Source: Prunus persica | Lineage: Eukaryota > Streptophyta > Magnoliopsida > Rosales > Rosaceae | Assembly: GCF_000346465.2 (NCBI RefSeq) | Contig: NC_034012.1 | Coordinates: 15,686,259-15,750,258, forward strand | Direction: 5' to 3' | Length of the DNA: 64,000 bases | Shown here: positions 10,956 through 23,911 of the stretch, in pieces | Layout: each line of letters starts with the position of its first letter | Position numbering within the stretch: the stretch's first letter is position 1 | The notes under the pieces: model-generated | The model's database searches: none | What the model saw: the letters and a program-made list of their open reading frames with translations, nothing else | Told to the model about the DNA's origin: nothing | Made by a program: the position numbers and the translations under genes

Positions 10956-11559
10956 TTTTAATTTTAAATAATTATTATAAAAATTACACATGTTACCTTA
11001 ATCAACTTAAGTTCCAGATTAATTACGGACGAATTTCAAAGACTTCGGTGCAATTAAAAGTTAATTATTTATATTTGAAATATAAATTATTATTTTATTC
11101 TCCGATGTGAGACTTAATTTACACAGTATAGTTTGTATAATAGTTTAGTGCTTGATTAAATCATTAAATAAGAAGGGTTTGCCAACAAAGAGTGAAGCCA
11201 AAAGTGAAGAGGGGTCAAAAACAATTCTTAAGGGCCCGATTCTTGATTTTTTTTTATTTTCAATTTTTTCACTCTTTTTTCAATTTTTTTTATTCTTCAA
11301 TTTCAAGCTTTTCAACTCCAAAAAGAGAAAACCCTAATTCTTAAATTCATAAAGACCACTAAAAATCAAATAGTTAGATTCAAATCTCTTTTCAAATTTA
11401 GGTATATATCTAAATTTCAATGTATATATTATATGACTTATTTTAATTTGTGACAGCCAATTTTGTGTGCAACTACTTTTTAATTTGTGAATGCCATCTT
11501 TACACTACCATAATTAAATTACAAAAACTTTCATTTACTATGTTTTACATGGGTAGTCG

Positions 11560-13495
11560 CTAATACATTGCATTATTCATCATCTGAACTATAATAACCT
11601 TCGTCATCGTCGCTATCATCACTTTAGGTCTCCCAATCCTCCTCCTCATCACTTTCGTTGTTCGGCCCACTGGAACATCGTATCGCGAAAGCTCACCGAG
11701 GTCAATTGTAATTGACTGAATCGGTATTTCGATTGAAGACACTCCTTGAAGCTAAAACGGTTCTTGTATAACATTTGTATCTCGAAGTGTTTCCGCATCA
11801 TTTTCCATGGAAGATTCTAAACGTTGGTCAGCGACGTTGTCGACATCGTCTTCAGTTAGGTCCAGTTCTAGTATAGCATACACATTCCTTTGATCCATCT
11901 GCTGAACAACTTTCCAACCGCTCCTCGCTTTAGGGTCATCTAGATACATTACCTGTTTTGTCATGTTTGCCAAAATGTAAGGGTCGTCATCATACCAAGT
12001 TCTGTTAATGTTCACTGATAATAAGCCATGGTCGATTTTAACATTTCCCTGCCTATTTGAGTTTGTATCAAACCATCGACACTTAAACATGATCACTTGG
12101 TATTGGTCTTTGTAAAGCAATTGCACGATAATTGTGAGTTTGCCATAGAAATCATTTCTCAACTTTACAGAAGATACAAACTTTAGAAAATCTTTTTTGT
12201 CATTCGGTTTCATGGAAAAAAAATGCAAGATCCCTTCTAGCTTTATTACTGTCCCTGTTCATCCATAAACCTCTTCGTATGCCCATTCTTTCAAAATCAA
12301 GACGAGCTTTGATCGTGTTCTTTGTCTTGCCCTCGATATCTAGAATCGTGCCCATCAATGTTTCAAAGACATTTTTCTCAACATGCATAACGTCAAGATT
12401 GTGATTCAATTTTAGTTTGGACCAATATGGGAGCTCAAAAAACATAGGCTTGTGCATCCAGTTCAAATGTGTAGAAGGTCTAGTCCGACTAACTGTTTTT
12501 CCGAACGAAGCAAAATCCAAACGGTTAAGCTGTTCCAAGATCTCATAACCGGACCATTCTTTAGGTCTGAGGCGACGCTCTATGTTCCCGTCGAACTCTT
12601 TATCCTTTTCCCGCCCTATAACTTACATCTTCCTTGGATATAGGGCATGCCATATAACCCTTTGTGCTCCACCCATGTCTGTGGCAGTATGCGTCTCATG
12701 TCTGTGGCAGTATGTGTCGACATATACAATCGCTGCACCCTAGGTTTCAGGGGCAGATAACGCATGACTTTTTGTGGGATCTTAGTCATTCTATTCTGAG
12801 ATGTCATTTTGAACCTCGACTCATTGCATATATAGCACGTATCCAATGTTTCATACTCTTTGTATAATAATATGCAATTATTTTTGCAAGCATGAATTTT
12901 TTCAAAACCCAATTCAAGACCATTCAACACCTTTTGCGCGTGTCTATGGTCTTTCCACAAACAATTGTCTGTCGGAAGCATTCTTTTGAAAAACCCCCAA
13001 AAATTAATCGAAACAGAGGTTCGACATACGATACTTTATTTTTCCATGCATTAGCTCCACAATCCCCATGAGAACAGAAAAGCTCTCGCACCCCGGGTAT
13101 AACTCTTGGTTGACATTTTTTAATAGTTGTTCATATTGTTTGAACTATGCACTGTCCATTGGAGTAGGCACGTAATCTTCCCCTTCCGGATTGATGTTGG
13201 TCGATGCAAATGGAAAAGCATCATTTATAATATCCATGATTTGTTCATTAGGATCCACAATAGGTTTAACATTGTCCACTCTTGTGGCATTTGAAGACGA
13301 AGCATTGTTTAATTGTTCCCCGTGAAGGTTCCAAATGCTATATGTCTCAATCATTCCATTCCTTACTAAATGAAATCCAACATTTTCAATTGTCTCCCAC
13401 AACGTGTTGTTACACCTCCTACAAGGACAACGGATTCTATTTGCACCTGGGTTGTGTGTATGTGCAAACTCAATAAAATCCTCGATTCCATCCAA
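11560..13495 (-). pseudogene. CACTA TNP2-type transposase, internally deleted
   Basis: Minus-strand transposase broken by stops, frameshifts and deletions. In order: transposase-associated domain from 13495 (MDGIEDFIEFAHTH, RIRCPCRRCNN); a segment at 13140-12985 with YPGCESFSVLMGIVELMHGK; TNP2 N part at 12981-12616 (CLWKDHRHAQKVLNGLELGF, IHACKNNCILLYKEYETLDT, KVMRYLPLKPRVQRLY); the central TNP2 part is missing; TNP2 C part at 12538-12200 (RLDFASFGKTVSRTRPSTHL, LDVMHVEKNVFETLMGTILD); then FVSSVK joins directly to a DUF4216-like domain at 12140-11850 (FKCRWFDTN, YDDDPYILANMTKQVMYLDD). The native domain between TNP2 and DUF4216 is absent. These proteins cut CACTA elements at their ends; this copy cannot be functional. 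Confidence 0.85.
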
Positions 13496-14274
13496 GTATT
13501 TGTCTGCGCATCTATTCGAGTTCTATATCCATCTCCTGCTCATAATTCCTGGAACCACAATCACAACAACTTCATACGAAGTCATAATGTCACCTTATGC
13601 TTCCGGTAAGGACCTTATCCCATTCGGGAATGCATAGTCATGTAACGTAATTTACGGCTATATGAGATTAGATTTCGACGTGGATGAATTTCGGTAGCAT
13701 CTCGATACAGTTCTTGAGGTGTACCGTAGGTATAAAATACTTACGTACCACCCGAAGAACGTACAGAGATAACACCGAAATCTCCACAATCGAAACCTAG
13801 TCCTGTAGCCGTACATTACGTGACATGACTATGCATTCCCAACCTGTCCAAATAATGGGACAATTCAAGAATTAATTGGACCGCAGTCATACTTTACGCA
13901 TCCATGCACGAAATCCAACTAATCACGAACGGGAAGCTAAGTTTTACCAAATAATGAGACAATTCAAGAATTAATTGTGCTACGTCACGCATAATTTAAC
14001 AACATAATATAAATATAATTTCACAAAAAAATATAAACATAAAAAACTAAGTTTAACATAATGTAATTAATTTTATATTTTTAAAAAATGAAACGAATCA
14101 AATACATTCTCAACCATTCTTCACCAATCGCTAATTACAAATATCCCTAAAGAGAACAAAATTAATAGCATTAGTATGAATTTACATTAATACTTTTAAA
14201 CTAACGACAAAAAATACTTAAACAATGAATGTATCGAATTCCCAGCATAAGCAGAAACAGAGGCAGAATCCAGG

Positions 14275-14880
14275 TAATATGTGACGAAGCCCTTTTCGTC
14301 GCGCAAAAAAAATATTTTTGTCATGCAAAACCTCATTTTCGTTGCACAAGTGGTCCATTTCGTCACCCAAAATACATTTTTCATCGCGCAAGTACGTGTC
14401 GACATCCTACTTTTGCGCAATGAAAAATAGTTTTCGTCTCGCAAATTCTCAATCTCGTTGCGCATGAACATGCCAACATCAAACTTTACGCGACTACATA
14501 AATTTCCGTCGCGCAAGTTTTTGGAGCCAAATAAAAATATCCCACGATTTTCTTATGCGACGATAACGTTTGTCATCGCGCAAGTGTTTGGCTCCAAATA
14601 AAATAAACGGCAGTTTTTTGTCTGACTTTATGCCACGATAACGATTACCGTCGCGCTACGGATTCTTTCGGGACGGTATGTGTCGTCGCGCAAGTATTTG
14701 GCGCCAAAAAGAATAAACCCGCATTTTTCTTCCTCACTTTGAGCTACGACTACGTTTTTGTTCGCGCTAAGTTTTCTTGAGCGACGAAATTTTTCGTCGC
14801 ACAAGTTTTGGATAGTTTGCGCGAGAAAATAATTTTTTCCGTCGCTCAAGTGTTTCTTGAGCGACGAATTTATCGTCGTT
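14275..14880. repeat. CACTA subterminal repeats, block 3
   Basis: At least a dozen motifs of the TTCGTCGCGCAAG / TTGCGCGACGAA type in alternating orientation, roughly every 40-60 bp. Block 3 leads to the terminal inverted repeat at 14890-14905, upstream of the minus-strand TNP2 gene as expected for the 5' subterminal region. Confidence 0.8.
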
Positions 14881-14889
14881 GCACAAATA

Positions 14890-14905
14890 GTAGAATTTAG
14901 TAGTG
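14890..14905 (-). mobile_element. CACTA terminal inverted repeat
   Basis: The minus strand begins CACTACTAAATTCTAC, the canonical CACTA terminus, and the subterminal array follows directly. No matching CACTACTA terminus was seen on the left side (7200-10800), so that end is lost. Confidence 0.75.
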
Positions 14906-17330
14906 ATGAGGTCTGCCAGCTCATTTGCATTTCCAGCTGGGTCCTAAAGAATTTTGTCTTATTCTCTGATACTCTTTTCGATAAATGGACCCTCCATTCT
15001 TTGAGGTAATCGTCACTTTAGGAAAGGTGTTTTTGAGAGGTTGTGAGTTTTTCCTCCTTTGCTCTCCTTTCCTTTGGAGTATTTTTTCATCTTTTCACAA
15101 ATGAGTTTTTCAAATTGTTTTCGAAAACTTCTTTGAAAATGAAATCTACATCTAGCTAAATCAAACACAAATTCAAGATTGATTTCTTCAAGAGTATGGT
15201 TTCTTAAAGAAATTGATCATTTTATTTTGAAGAATTAGCTGCAAGCTTTGCTAAGTTTGGAAAAGAAGATTGCATGGAGTAGGGTATAGCTTGTTTCCTA
15301 AATAAATATAGGTTTCCTTGAGCTTAGTTGTGATTTCTCTGTAAGAATCTTCTTTGCTTAATGAATTGCCTGGTCATATGATGACTCCTAGTTTTCCCAA
15401 TGGTGGCTTTCTATGTGAACAATTTTCTGGGTTCGTTGTTCATTTTTTTTGGTGTTGTGTTCTTGCTATTGACAAGTCATCATCTGAATGTTGTTGTTTA
15501 TATTTGATCTTGATGTATTCACACACACTTCTCACTTTAGTTGTTGCTAGCACAGGGGATGCCTAGATTGACGGGTCCTTCTGAGTGCCTAGGTTGTCAC
15601 TAGTGATCTTCTAGATTTGCAGATATTGGTTGTTTCTCCGTGTATGTGATTGTTGCTAGTTTATGACTAACAGTTGACTAGTCATATTGATCTCAGGTTA
15701 AGTTGAGCTTTGTGTAGTTGTTAAATCTTTAAATTAGCTTTTAATTTACCCATTTTCACCTAAGTACCAATTTCATTAAGGATATTTCATTACCCTTTAT
15801 AGTAAATCGTAAGGGCAATTTCATCGATTTATGTAAAAGTCTCATTAATAGTTATCTACCTAAATGACAAGTCCATGGGCTATGAGATGCGTAAAGAGAT
15901 CTAAATAAGTTAGGTCTATAAGTCCTTTCCCTCTAACTCACTCCCTAAAGAGTTCCTAGTCATATGATCATTCATTTGGGCATTGACAATCCACAAATAT
16001 CGGTATACATTGTATTTGCTCAATTGAGAAGATGATTGGTCTCAAGTCATTTGTGTAGAGACACTAAGATAAGCGTATGGGTGTTTACTAGAGAGTAAAT
16101 TCATTGAATGTGATCAACCGAGAGATCTTGTATGGAAGTTTTACTTACATATCAAACAAAATCTTTATAGTTGTAATAATGTAAATTATTCCTCGACCTG
16201 AGGCACTACAAAATAGTTGAGTTCCCTGGAGAGCATGACTCTAAGGTATGGTTGGGGTTCATGATCAATTCATGGAGGTATGTGAGTGTACAACAACAGA
16301 TCTCTACTCTCAGTAAAGAGGGAGAATGCTGTGACGATATGATTTAGGAGTCTTCGGCCGAAGCACTAGGTATGATTGAGAATAGTGATTCCAATCGTAC
16401 TTGTATGAATCATATAAGCTTTGAGTTCACATTAGGGGCTTGACATATTTTCCATACCGTAATGATGTGACCAAGAACATTGAGTTTGAGAAGGAGCGTA
16501 TTACATTGTAATTCCAACTACAGGTTCTCCACCTTATTCTACATTGATTTGGGTAGCCGTGACATATTGCTAGACGTTATTCATGGTTTGTGGAAGCCCT
16601 GAGGACATGCCATAACTTGGTCCTCATAGTAGGGAGAATTAAAAAAGAGTTTTAATTCACAATCAATTAAGAGTATGAATTGACCACTGCCTCGCCAATT
16701 AGAACCTAATGGATCGCACACCCATAAAGGTGAGAAATGAAAAAAATAATTTGAAGATGATGAGTAAGAATTAATTAGTTAACAAAGATTAATTAATTAA
16801 TCAAGACTCGGGAATTTTATTGGGCCCAAAATTGGATTTTAGGTTCAAGGCCCATTGGCTTGTAGCATAAGTTGTAGGTAACTACATAACCACAAAGGCC
16901 CAGGAGGCTCAATAAGAAGGCTAATGGATTTGACCCATTTGATGACTCACATGGATCATTTTAAGTTGGATATGAGTCATGATTGACCCAACTTAAAATG
17001 CCTAGCCTACATAGCTTTAACTTTTCTGTACCAGAAATACTATTATGGCATTATCTCAAGTCAATTCTCCAAAAATTGCATTTCGAAAACATTTAATACC
17101 TTTTCATACCGTTGTATGACAACTATTAAACTGGTTACATGGCTATCTACAAGTTGTCTTTGGCTACATACTGTATGAGAGAAACCAGTTTAGTTTATAT
17201 ATAGTGGCATCTAAAATTTGATTGGCAATAATTGAAGACGACAAACGGTATCCAACCTTGTGATCCCTGCTAATGGGTTCGCATCTTTTGACGGTATCCA
17301 ACCATTGACCTTTTTTTAGTTTAATGGAGT
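14906..17330. other. Gene-free repeat-like stretch
   Basis: About 2.4 kb without a supported coding region. The text at 15900-16800 reads like retrotransposon non-coding DNA (long purine/pyrimidine-balanced sequence without conserved frames), but I cannot assign a family. Confidence 0.5.
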
Positions 17331-18035
17331 TCACAGTTTGCAACATAGAAAATGTATAAAAAATATATTCCACATAAAAAATATTTGGATCCATAATAAA
17401 TAATGACCAAACTTGTGATCCCTGCTAGAGTTCGCATCTTTTCACGGTATCCAACCATTGACCTTTTTTTTAATGGAGTTCACAGTTTGCAACATAGAAA
17501 ATGTATAAAAAATATTTGGATCCATAATAAATAATGACCAAATACATAAATAAATAATGTATAAAAAATTACAAGTAGACCAAAAATAAGGAGAACATAA
17601 AATATAAAAAACATAAGCTATTGTAATTATTTTACGGAAGTGTTGGTTTATTTGTAGCATGCGTGAGAGGTACGATTATTTTTGTTTTTTTAATGAGTGT
17701 TGCTATTTCATCCACCATTGACCTTTTTTTATATATATAATGGAGTTCACAGTTTGCAACATAGAAAATGAAATATATTCCACATAAAAAATATTTGGAC
17801 CTTCCAGAATGTATAAAAAATATATTCCACATAAAAAATATTTGGATCCATAATAATGGGTTAGCGTGCAATAAATAATGTATAAAAAATTACAGGTAGA
17901 CCAAAAATAAGGAAAACATAAAGCTATTGTAATTATTTTACGGAAGTGTTGGTTTATTTGTAGTAGTAGCTACGACTATTTTTTTTTTTTTTAATACCTT
18001 GGATGCGTATATGCATTAACATATAATAATGTTAA
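17330..18035. repeat. Local tandem repeat array (partial copies)
   Basis: Several partial copies of one unit containing GAGTTCACAGTTTGCAACAT, ATTCCACATAAAAAATATTT and ACCAAAAATAAGGA, at about 17330-17410, 17465-17660 and 17735-18035. A further copy lies at 18548-18865. The short minus-strand frames in each copy only repeat one another. Confidence 0.8.
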
Positions 18036-18365
18036 TGGCTAATATCATCACTGTGAGCCGAGTCTATTAGAGAATATCATGTGGTCTTAGTTGGGTTGGG
18101 TTACCTTTAATACCGACCTAATCAGACTTTCCAACAATGGTGTTCATTCTTGAGAAATCAAGAAAAGGTCATCAAGGTTAAAGGTCCATTCCTTTTTTCC
18201 TTTTTCTATTTGTATTCAAAGAGACTAGGGTAAGATAATTGGTTTAAAATGAAAAAGGTTTAGCTCAACTAGTATAATCAAAATGAATTCGTCATTTAGA
18301 ATGTTTTTGCTGATATGTTATGGTTAAAGTTCATTTCCTAAGTATTAAATGCATGTGTTCCTTCA

Positions 18366-18508
18366 GTGGGAGTCTATTTTGAGCCCCAATACTTTGTCGG
18401 GAGAAAAATTCTCACAAAAGTGATGGCCCTGCTATTAATAATGGATGATATCTACGACGCATTCGGTACATGTGAAGAACTCAAGATCTGCACCAAAGCA
18501 ATTCAAAG
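18366..18508 (+). pseudogene. Orphan terpene synthase exon fragment
   Basis: The plus strand reads [20 protein letters not shown], then [20 protein letters not shown] and ICTKAIQR before a GT donor at 18509. This is the second half of terpene synthase exon 4, with an intact DDIYD metal-binding motif and the family's IYDAFGT context. It differs from exon 4 of the gene at 1-3393, so it comes from another family member. The first part of the exon (usual WWKDL to ECYFW) and all other exons are missing nearby. It lies between two copies of a local repeat. Confidence 0.85.
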
Positions 18509-18547
18509 GTTTGAATTTTTGAAAACAAAAAAATAAAACCCAAACAA

Positions 18548-18865
18548 AATTTTGGAGTTCACAGTTTGCAACATAGAAAATGAAACAAAGGATCATTCAG
18601 AATGTATTAAAAATATATTCCACATAAAAAATATTTGAATCCATAATAATGGGTGCAATATGATGACCAAATACAGAAAAAAATAATGTATAAAAGATTA
18701 CAGGTAGACCAAAAATAAGGAAAACATAAAATATAAAAAACATAAGCTATTGTAATTATTTTACGGAAGTGTTGGTTTATTTGTAGCATGCGTGGTAGGT
18801 ACGACTATTTTTATATTCTTTAATACATTGGATGCGTATATGCATTAACATATAATAAGATTGAC
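18548..18865. repeat. Local repeat, copy after the orphan exon
   Basis: Matches 17735-18035 nearly throughout, including GGATGCGTATATGCATTAAC near the end. Together the two copies bracket the orphan terpene synthase exon. Confidence 0.8.
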
Positions 18866-19174
18866 TCAAATCAGGTAATAAAATTATGGTAATTATGCGT
18901 TTTTCGCATCCCTTTTTAATTATATTCTTTAAATAAATAAAAGACAAAGTGAGAGTTTATTAGACACCAAACAATGGATATTTCAACAACTAGATCGTCA
19001 GTGGGCCCATAAGTAATTCCACACTTTTCTTAATAGATACATATATATACATAAATACATATTTATATTAATACCATTATTTCAAATTTTGATTACTAAA
19101 TAATAGCGTAAGATATGATAATTTCTTATTTATTGTGAATAAACGATATCTAATTCGGATACACCAACATTATA

Positions 19175-20437
19175 TTAGCCCGAATATGGAATAGCAACAA
19201 CTTTAAGGGGATATACTCTGCGAACGCCTGTTCCAGTAGATTCAGTCATGTCTAAGTCCTCCCCTCTTGTGCCATCGGGCAGCGCCCAGTCGAACTTGTG
19301 CACTAAATTTGCCAAAGCAATCTCTTGGACAGCCATGGCAAACTGAATTCCTGGGCAACCTCTTCTGCCAGCCCCAAATGGAATGTAGTGGAAGTAATTG
19401 CCTTTATAATCTATGGCACTGTCCAAGAACCTTTCTGGCTCGAACTCCTCTGGTTTGTTGTATGACTTTGGATCTCTTCCAATTTGCCATGCATTCACTA
19501 TAACTTGTGTGTTGGCTTTAATGTCGTAGCCATTTATTTGTGCATCTTGGGTCGATAGCCTGGGCAATAGCAATGGAACTGAAGGATGTAGGCGAAGAGT
19601 CTCCTTGATAACTGCCTTCATGTAGTGCATTCCAACCAAATCATCCTCTCTAATTATGTCTGTTTTCTTGCCCACTATCCCTCGTACCTCATTCTGCAAT
19701 TTTTCCATGATTCTTGGATGCCTTAAAAGCTCGGACATTGTCCACTCTAGGAGTGTAAATGTGGTATCAGTGCCAGCAACAAACACATCCTACAAGAATT
19801 TTAAGGGTAAAAATCGATTAAAAATTAATGGAAAATTATATATAAAACCCAAAGAATTGGGAGCGCATCCGTTCTAGCCAACTTGGCTAAGCCCATGTCT
19901 GCTTTTCAAAGAAATATTAGAACACCACAATCTAATATAAGTTGAATTTTTAAATAGCTAAAATTACTAAAATACCCATGTCAAGTCAACAAGTTAATGG
20001 TGTTACCAAAGAAATTGATGGAATGAGGGAATGTCGGACATGAAATAAAAGCACAATGGGCACATTGACTCAGTTGAAACTGTCGGGGCAAATTGAAATT
20101 TTTGGAACAACATAAGAGGCATAGCAATAAATAAACCTAAAAAATACCAAGTTAGTCCAAAATGTTTGACTTATATTAGTTTTTTACAAATATTTTCTTT
20201 TTAATATTACTAGTCTCTTGTCACACAACACATCTTTTTCTTTGTGTTTCTTGGCTGGCTAGCACGAGTTTGACAATAAAAAATTTCAGATATGGTTCAA
20301 TTTTGGTTAAACTTATTTATTTCTTTAGATATGATCACATAACAATCATAATGTAACATCATTCTTTGAACAAACTGAGTAATTCTATCATTACTATCGT
20401 GAAAAAGATAAGACAATCCAACACCACTATGCATGTA

Positions 20438-20505
<68 letters not shown>

Positions 20506-21438
20506 AATTACCAAGATGATTGATGCTAACTCTGTCAATAGGAGAATCAGCCTGAAGGCAAAGCAGAACGTCCACAAGATCCTTTTGGTCCTCATTCGTG
20601 GTAAGACCACGAAATTCATCCATATGCTCTGGAACAACTATTTCTAAAAACTCATCAAACCGTTTAGCCAGATCGTCAAACTTGGCGTCCAAACCATTGA
20701 GACGGGCGATCCAGGCAAGCCATGGGATATAGTCTCCAATATGGATACGCGACATCACCAACGTCAGCTCCCTGGCAAGCTTCTTAAACGTCCTCCCACG
20801 TTCCCCGCCATCGCTGTACTTCCTCCCAAGAGCCACTCTACAGATAACATCATTCGTAAGCGTCTCGAGCATTTCACTTAAATTAAACGCTGATGATACT
20901 GAGGAGGGGGATGAGGAGCAGTGCTTAGTTATATTGTCGATCATGGATTTAGTTTCCTCTTCTCTTACGGCACGAAAAGAACGAACCCTTGTGTTGCTAA
21001 GGAGATTTAAGACGCATATACTTTTCATCTGCCTCCAATACTCACCTTAAGGAGCCGTGGCCACGTCTTTGAAGTTGTAGCAAAACTTCTTGAAGAAGGT
21101 GTTCTTGGGTCTGTTGGCGAATGTGATGTGATGTCATGGGTTTTCATGATCTCGCGGGCAGTCTCATCTGAGGAGACAACTAGGACCGGCACACTTCCGA
21201 AATGGAGGAGCATAAGTGGCCCGTGGCGTTGAGCTAGGGTTTGAAGAGAGCGCTGAAGGTGCTGGCCTAGTTGGTGAAGGTTTCCAATGATAGGGAGCGT
21301 TGGTGGAGAAGGTGGTGATGAGTTTGCGGAAGTGGAGAACCATTTGTATGTAAGGATGAGGAAAATTGCAAGTGCTAAATACTTGAAGGAAAAAGGTTGC
21401 AACAAGCTTGAGAAGGTTTCATTCAGGAGATTTAACAT
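19175..21438 (-). pseudogene. Cytochrome P450, CYP71A-like, inactivated
   Basis: Two-exon CYP71-clan P450, an ER-anchored heme monooxygenase. Exon 1 about 21438-20512, exon 2 19789-19175. Exon 1 has an N-terminal membrane anchor, the [17 protein letters not shown] hinge, and after the break [12 protein letters not shown] (helix C). Exon 2 has the oxygen-binding [21 protein letters not shown] (ExxR) and [10 protein letters not shown] with the heme-ligand Cys. Lesions: a 5-bp tandem duplication near 21121-21133 shifts the frame right after KTHDIT; restoring it shows that the downstream frame FANRP...FKDVATAP ends at a TAA (21049-21047) where APYGEYW is expected. The exon 1 donor (CTTGGTAATT) also appears one base out of phase with exon 2. 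Exon 2 itself is intact. Intron 1 holds a GA microsatellite (20442-20503). Substrate unknown. Confidence 0.85.
20442..20503. repeat. GA microsatellite
   Basis: About 31 GA units in the P450 intron, 9 bp beyond the exon 1 donor. It generates spurious Arg-Glu and Ser-Leu open frames on the two strands. Confidence 0.95.
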
Positions 21439-21875
21439 CTTATTCCACTTCTTAATTATTTAGGTGGTATTGTTGTGTTTGTGCTTCACAAATAAAAAGT
21501 TTGTAGGGTGCTCCATATATAAGATCACCCCGGACTTTTTGGATGAAATATCAGGTGAACACCTATTAAAAAAATGATAAATTAATGACTCTTTTATTAT
21601 TATTCTGTGTGCAGGAACTAATAATAATTGTTGGATATAAAAACGAATATGTTTCTGTTGGGATGCTCTATAAAATAGAACACCTTACGAATAATAAAAA
21701 CCAATATAAGTAAACCAATCGAGGCAAGTATGACATATTGGGAAAAATATTAGGACTTAAATTTCATTAAGACATTATGGAAGCAGGATATCAATTGTCT
21801 ATTGTTGATTACAGTCCACAAATTCAGTAATGTGGCCAAGTAAGCAAATCTTATGTCCACAAGATTTAAGATATT

Positions 21876-22330
21876 TAGAGCATCCACAACGGGCTCCTTA
21901 AACTACATTCTTAGACAAATTTTAGGGAGGAATTGGAAAAGTACAACTTCAACCATACTCCCTATCCACCTCCTAAGAGCGTCTACAATCATGCTGGCGA
22001 TGGATAGAAAGCATGGTTGGAGGTATATTTTTTCAATTTCTCTCTAAAATTTGTGTAAATAGGTGATTTAGGGAGCCCATTGTCAATGCTCTAAAAAAGG
22101 GAGACCTTCAGGACTCCTAGTGGCTCCCTATAATTTAATGCTGCTTTGTTTTATGCATAGTTTAAACTTTTAATTAATCCTAACTACTTTTTAACATTTT
22201 TTTTACATAGAGATGAACCAATCATTTTGAATTAAAAAATAACTATAATATTTATGACTCCCTAACTTTTGTGTGTTTTTAATTAAATTTTAACTTAAAA
22301 AAAGGAAGCATGATTGTAGATGCTCTTACA
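21876..22330. mobile_element. Probable MITE(s) with AGAGCATC ends
   Basis: The sequence begins TTAGAGCATCCACAACGGGC and ends GATTGTAGATGCTCTTA; internal inverted copies occur near 21975 (AAGAGCGTCTACAATCATGC) and 22085 (CAATGCTCTAA). The layout suggests one MITE nested in another. Coordinates are approximate. Confidence 0.55.
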
Positions 22331-22339
22331 GCATGTTCC

Positions 22340-23905
22340 ATTGAATAGAAAAGACAAATATATCAAACATATCCCTGAATCACGTTTCTTCTAAATTTAT
22401 GTTGACTAATGCATAGGTTTAGAAACTAGAGTCAGCAATCCCAAGATCGCCGCTCTGATACCATGCTAAAATATGAAAACTATGAGAGAATATTTGTTTG
22501 TGGGAATTTTCTGTGTATTCTTCTCTTTGTAGGAGGTCATATTTATAATACAACAAAACCTGAATGGGCAAGTAAATAATAAATTTCTAAATCCATTTAC
22601 AGTAGGAAATCAGGAATTAAAGTAAATCAATTACAATTATAATAGGAATTCTTAGTGTGTAAGGAAAGTAAGTCAATATCTACAAGTCACGCTAACAAGA
22701 GAAAGATAAAAATTAAGCAAAGAAAAACCAATATAACTTCACATTATTACCCAAAATGAATTTATTTGGTGGCTAATAACTTCAGACATGCAAAATCCTA
22801 TTAATATTTTACAATACATTGCCTTGATTGGTAAAAATTTAGAAAACATTGGAGGGGCTAGGGCCACCTCTGCTCTGGCCTGAAGTTGGCTCCGTCCCTA
22901 ATGGGCTTCAAAATTTCTTTCTCAAAGGACCTAGTTTGTGAGCTTAGGAATTGGCGTTATATTTCATTCCTATATTTTCTGAGCAGGTTCTTAGGAGTGT
23001 GGTGTACCTATATCAAGCCATGAAGGGGCCTCGAACCTCATTGGGTATGCATTTCTCATGCCATGAGAATTGCATTTATTATGGTTGTTTATGAACAACC
23101 TACCCTAATTATAAAATTAAATATACTATTTTTTTGTTAAAATTGGTTCTTTTTTTTTTCGAATCAGGATCTTTTACTTTCATTTTCTCTGTTAACATCT
23201 GCTTGGCTTTTAATGTGAGTCTGCCATATGATTACAGTTTAATCCGAAGGTTAAGAAATTAACACATAATGACCTACATGGTAATAAATGAAAATTACAT
23301 AAAAAAAAACATTACAAACATTTAACTGTCCTTCTTCTTCAAACCAAAAACACAAACAAAACAAAACAAAACAAAAACTCTTCTAGTTCCACGGAAACAC
23401 TCTCCTTCCTATCGCCCACAAATCCCAAACATAAAAACTGAAATAGACCCTGTGGCATAAAAAAAATCAAATTGCTTTTCCTTTATCTTTTTAAGCTAAA
23501 AACCAAGGGCAGAACCAGGAATTTTTGGATGAACGGGGTAGCTAAAATTTTTAGCTTAAACTTTTTCTTTTTTTTTCATTGACTAATTTTCAATAAACTT
23601 TATAAGACAAATACATATTAAATGTAAAAAAAAAATATACACATTATCAAAATTAATGTGTTCAACAATATAATTGAAAGTGTACCTATTCAAGTTTCTT
23701 GATTCTTGGCATCAACCAAATATGACAAATGCAAAGTGAAAAATTATAAATAATTAAGTTTCACATTTATATTAGTTGTGAACCTAAGAATAATATAATT
23801 AAGTTACTGTTCCATTTTTAAAAGCATCTTCCCGCCTGTGAGCCTTAATTACCAACTGTCGTTTGTAATTATGGGTTGAAAGACTTGGAAGGGTTTTTAT
23901 TGACC
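22340..23905. other. Gene-free AT-rich stretch
   Basis: About 1.5 kb without a recognisable gene. Fragments such as CCAAGGGCAGAACCAGGAAT at 23503 resemble ends of dispersed hAT-type repeats, without a clear partner. Confidence 0.5.
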
Positions 23906-23911
23906 ACAATA

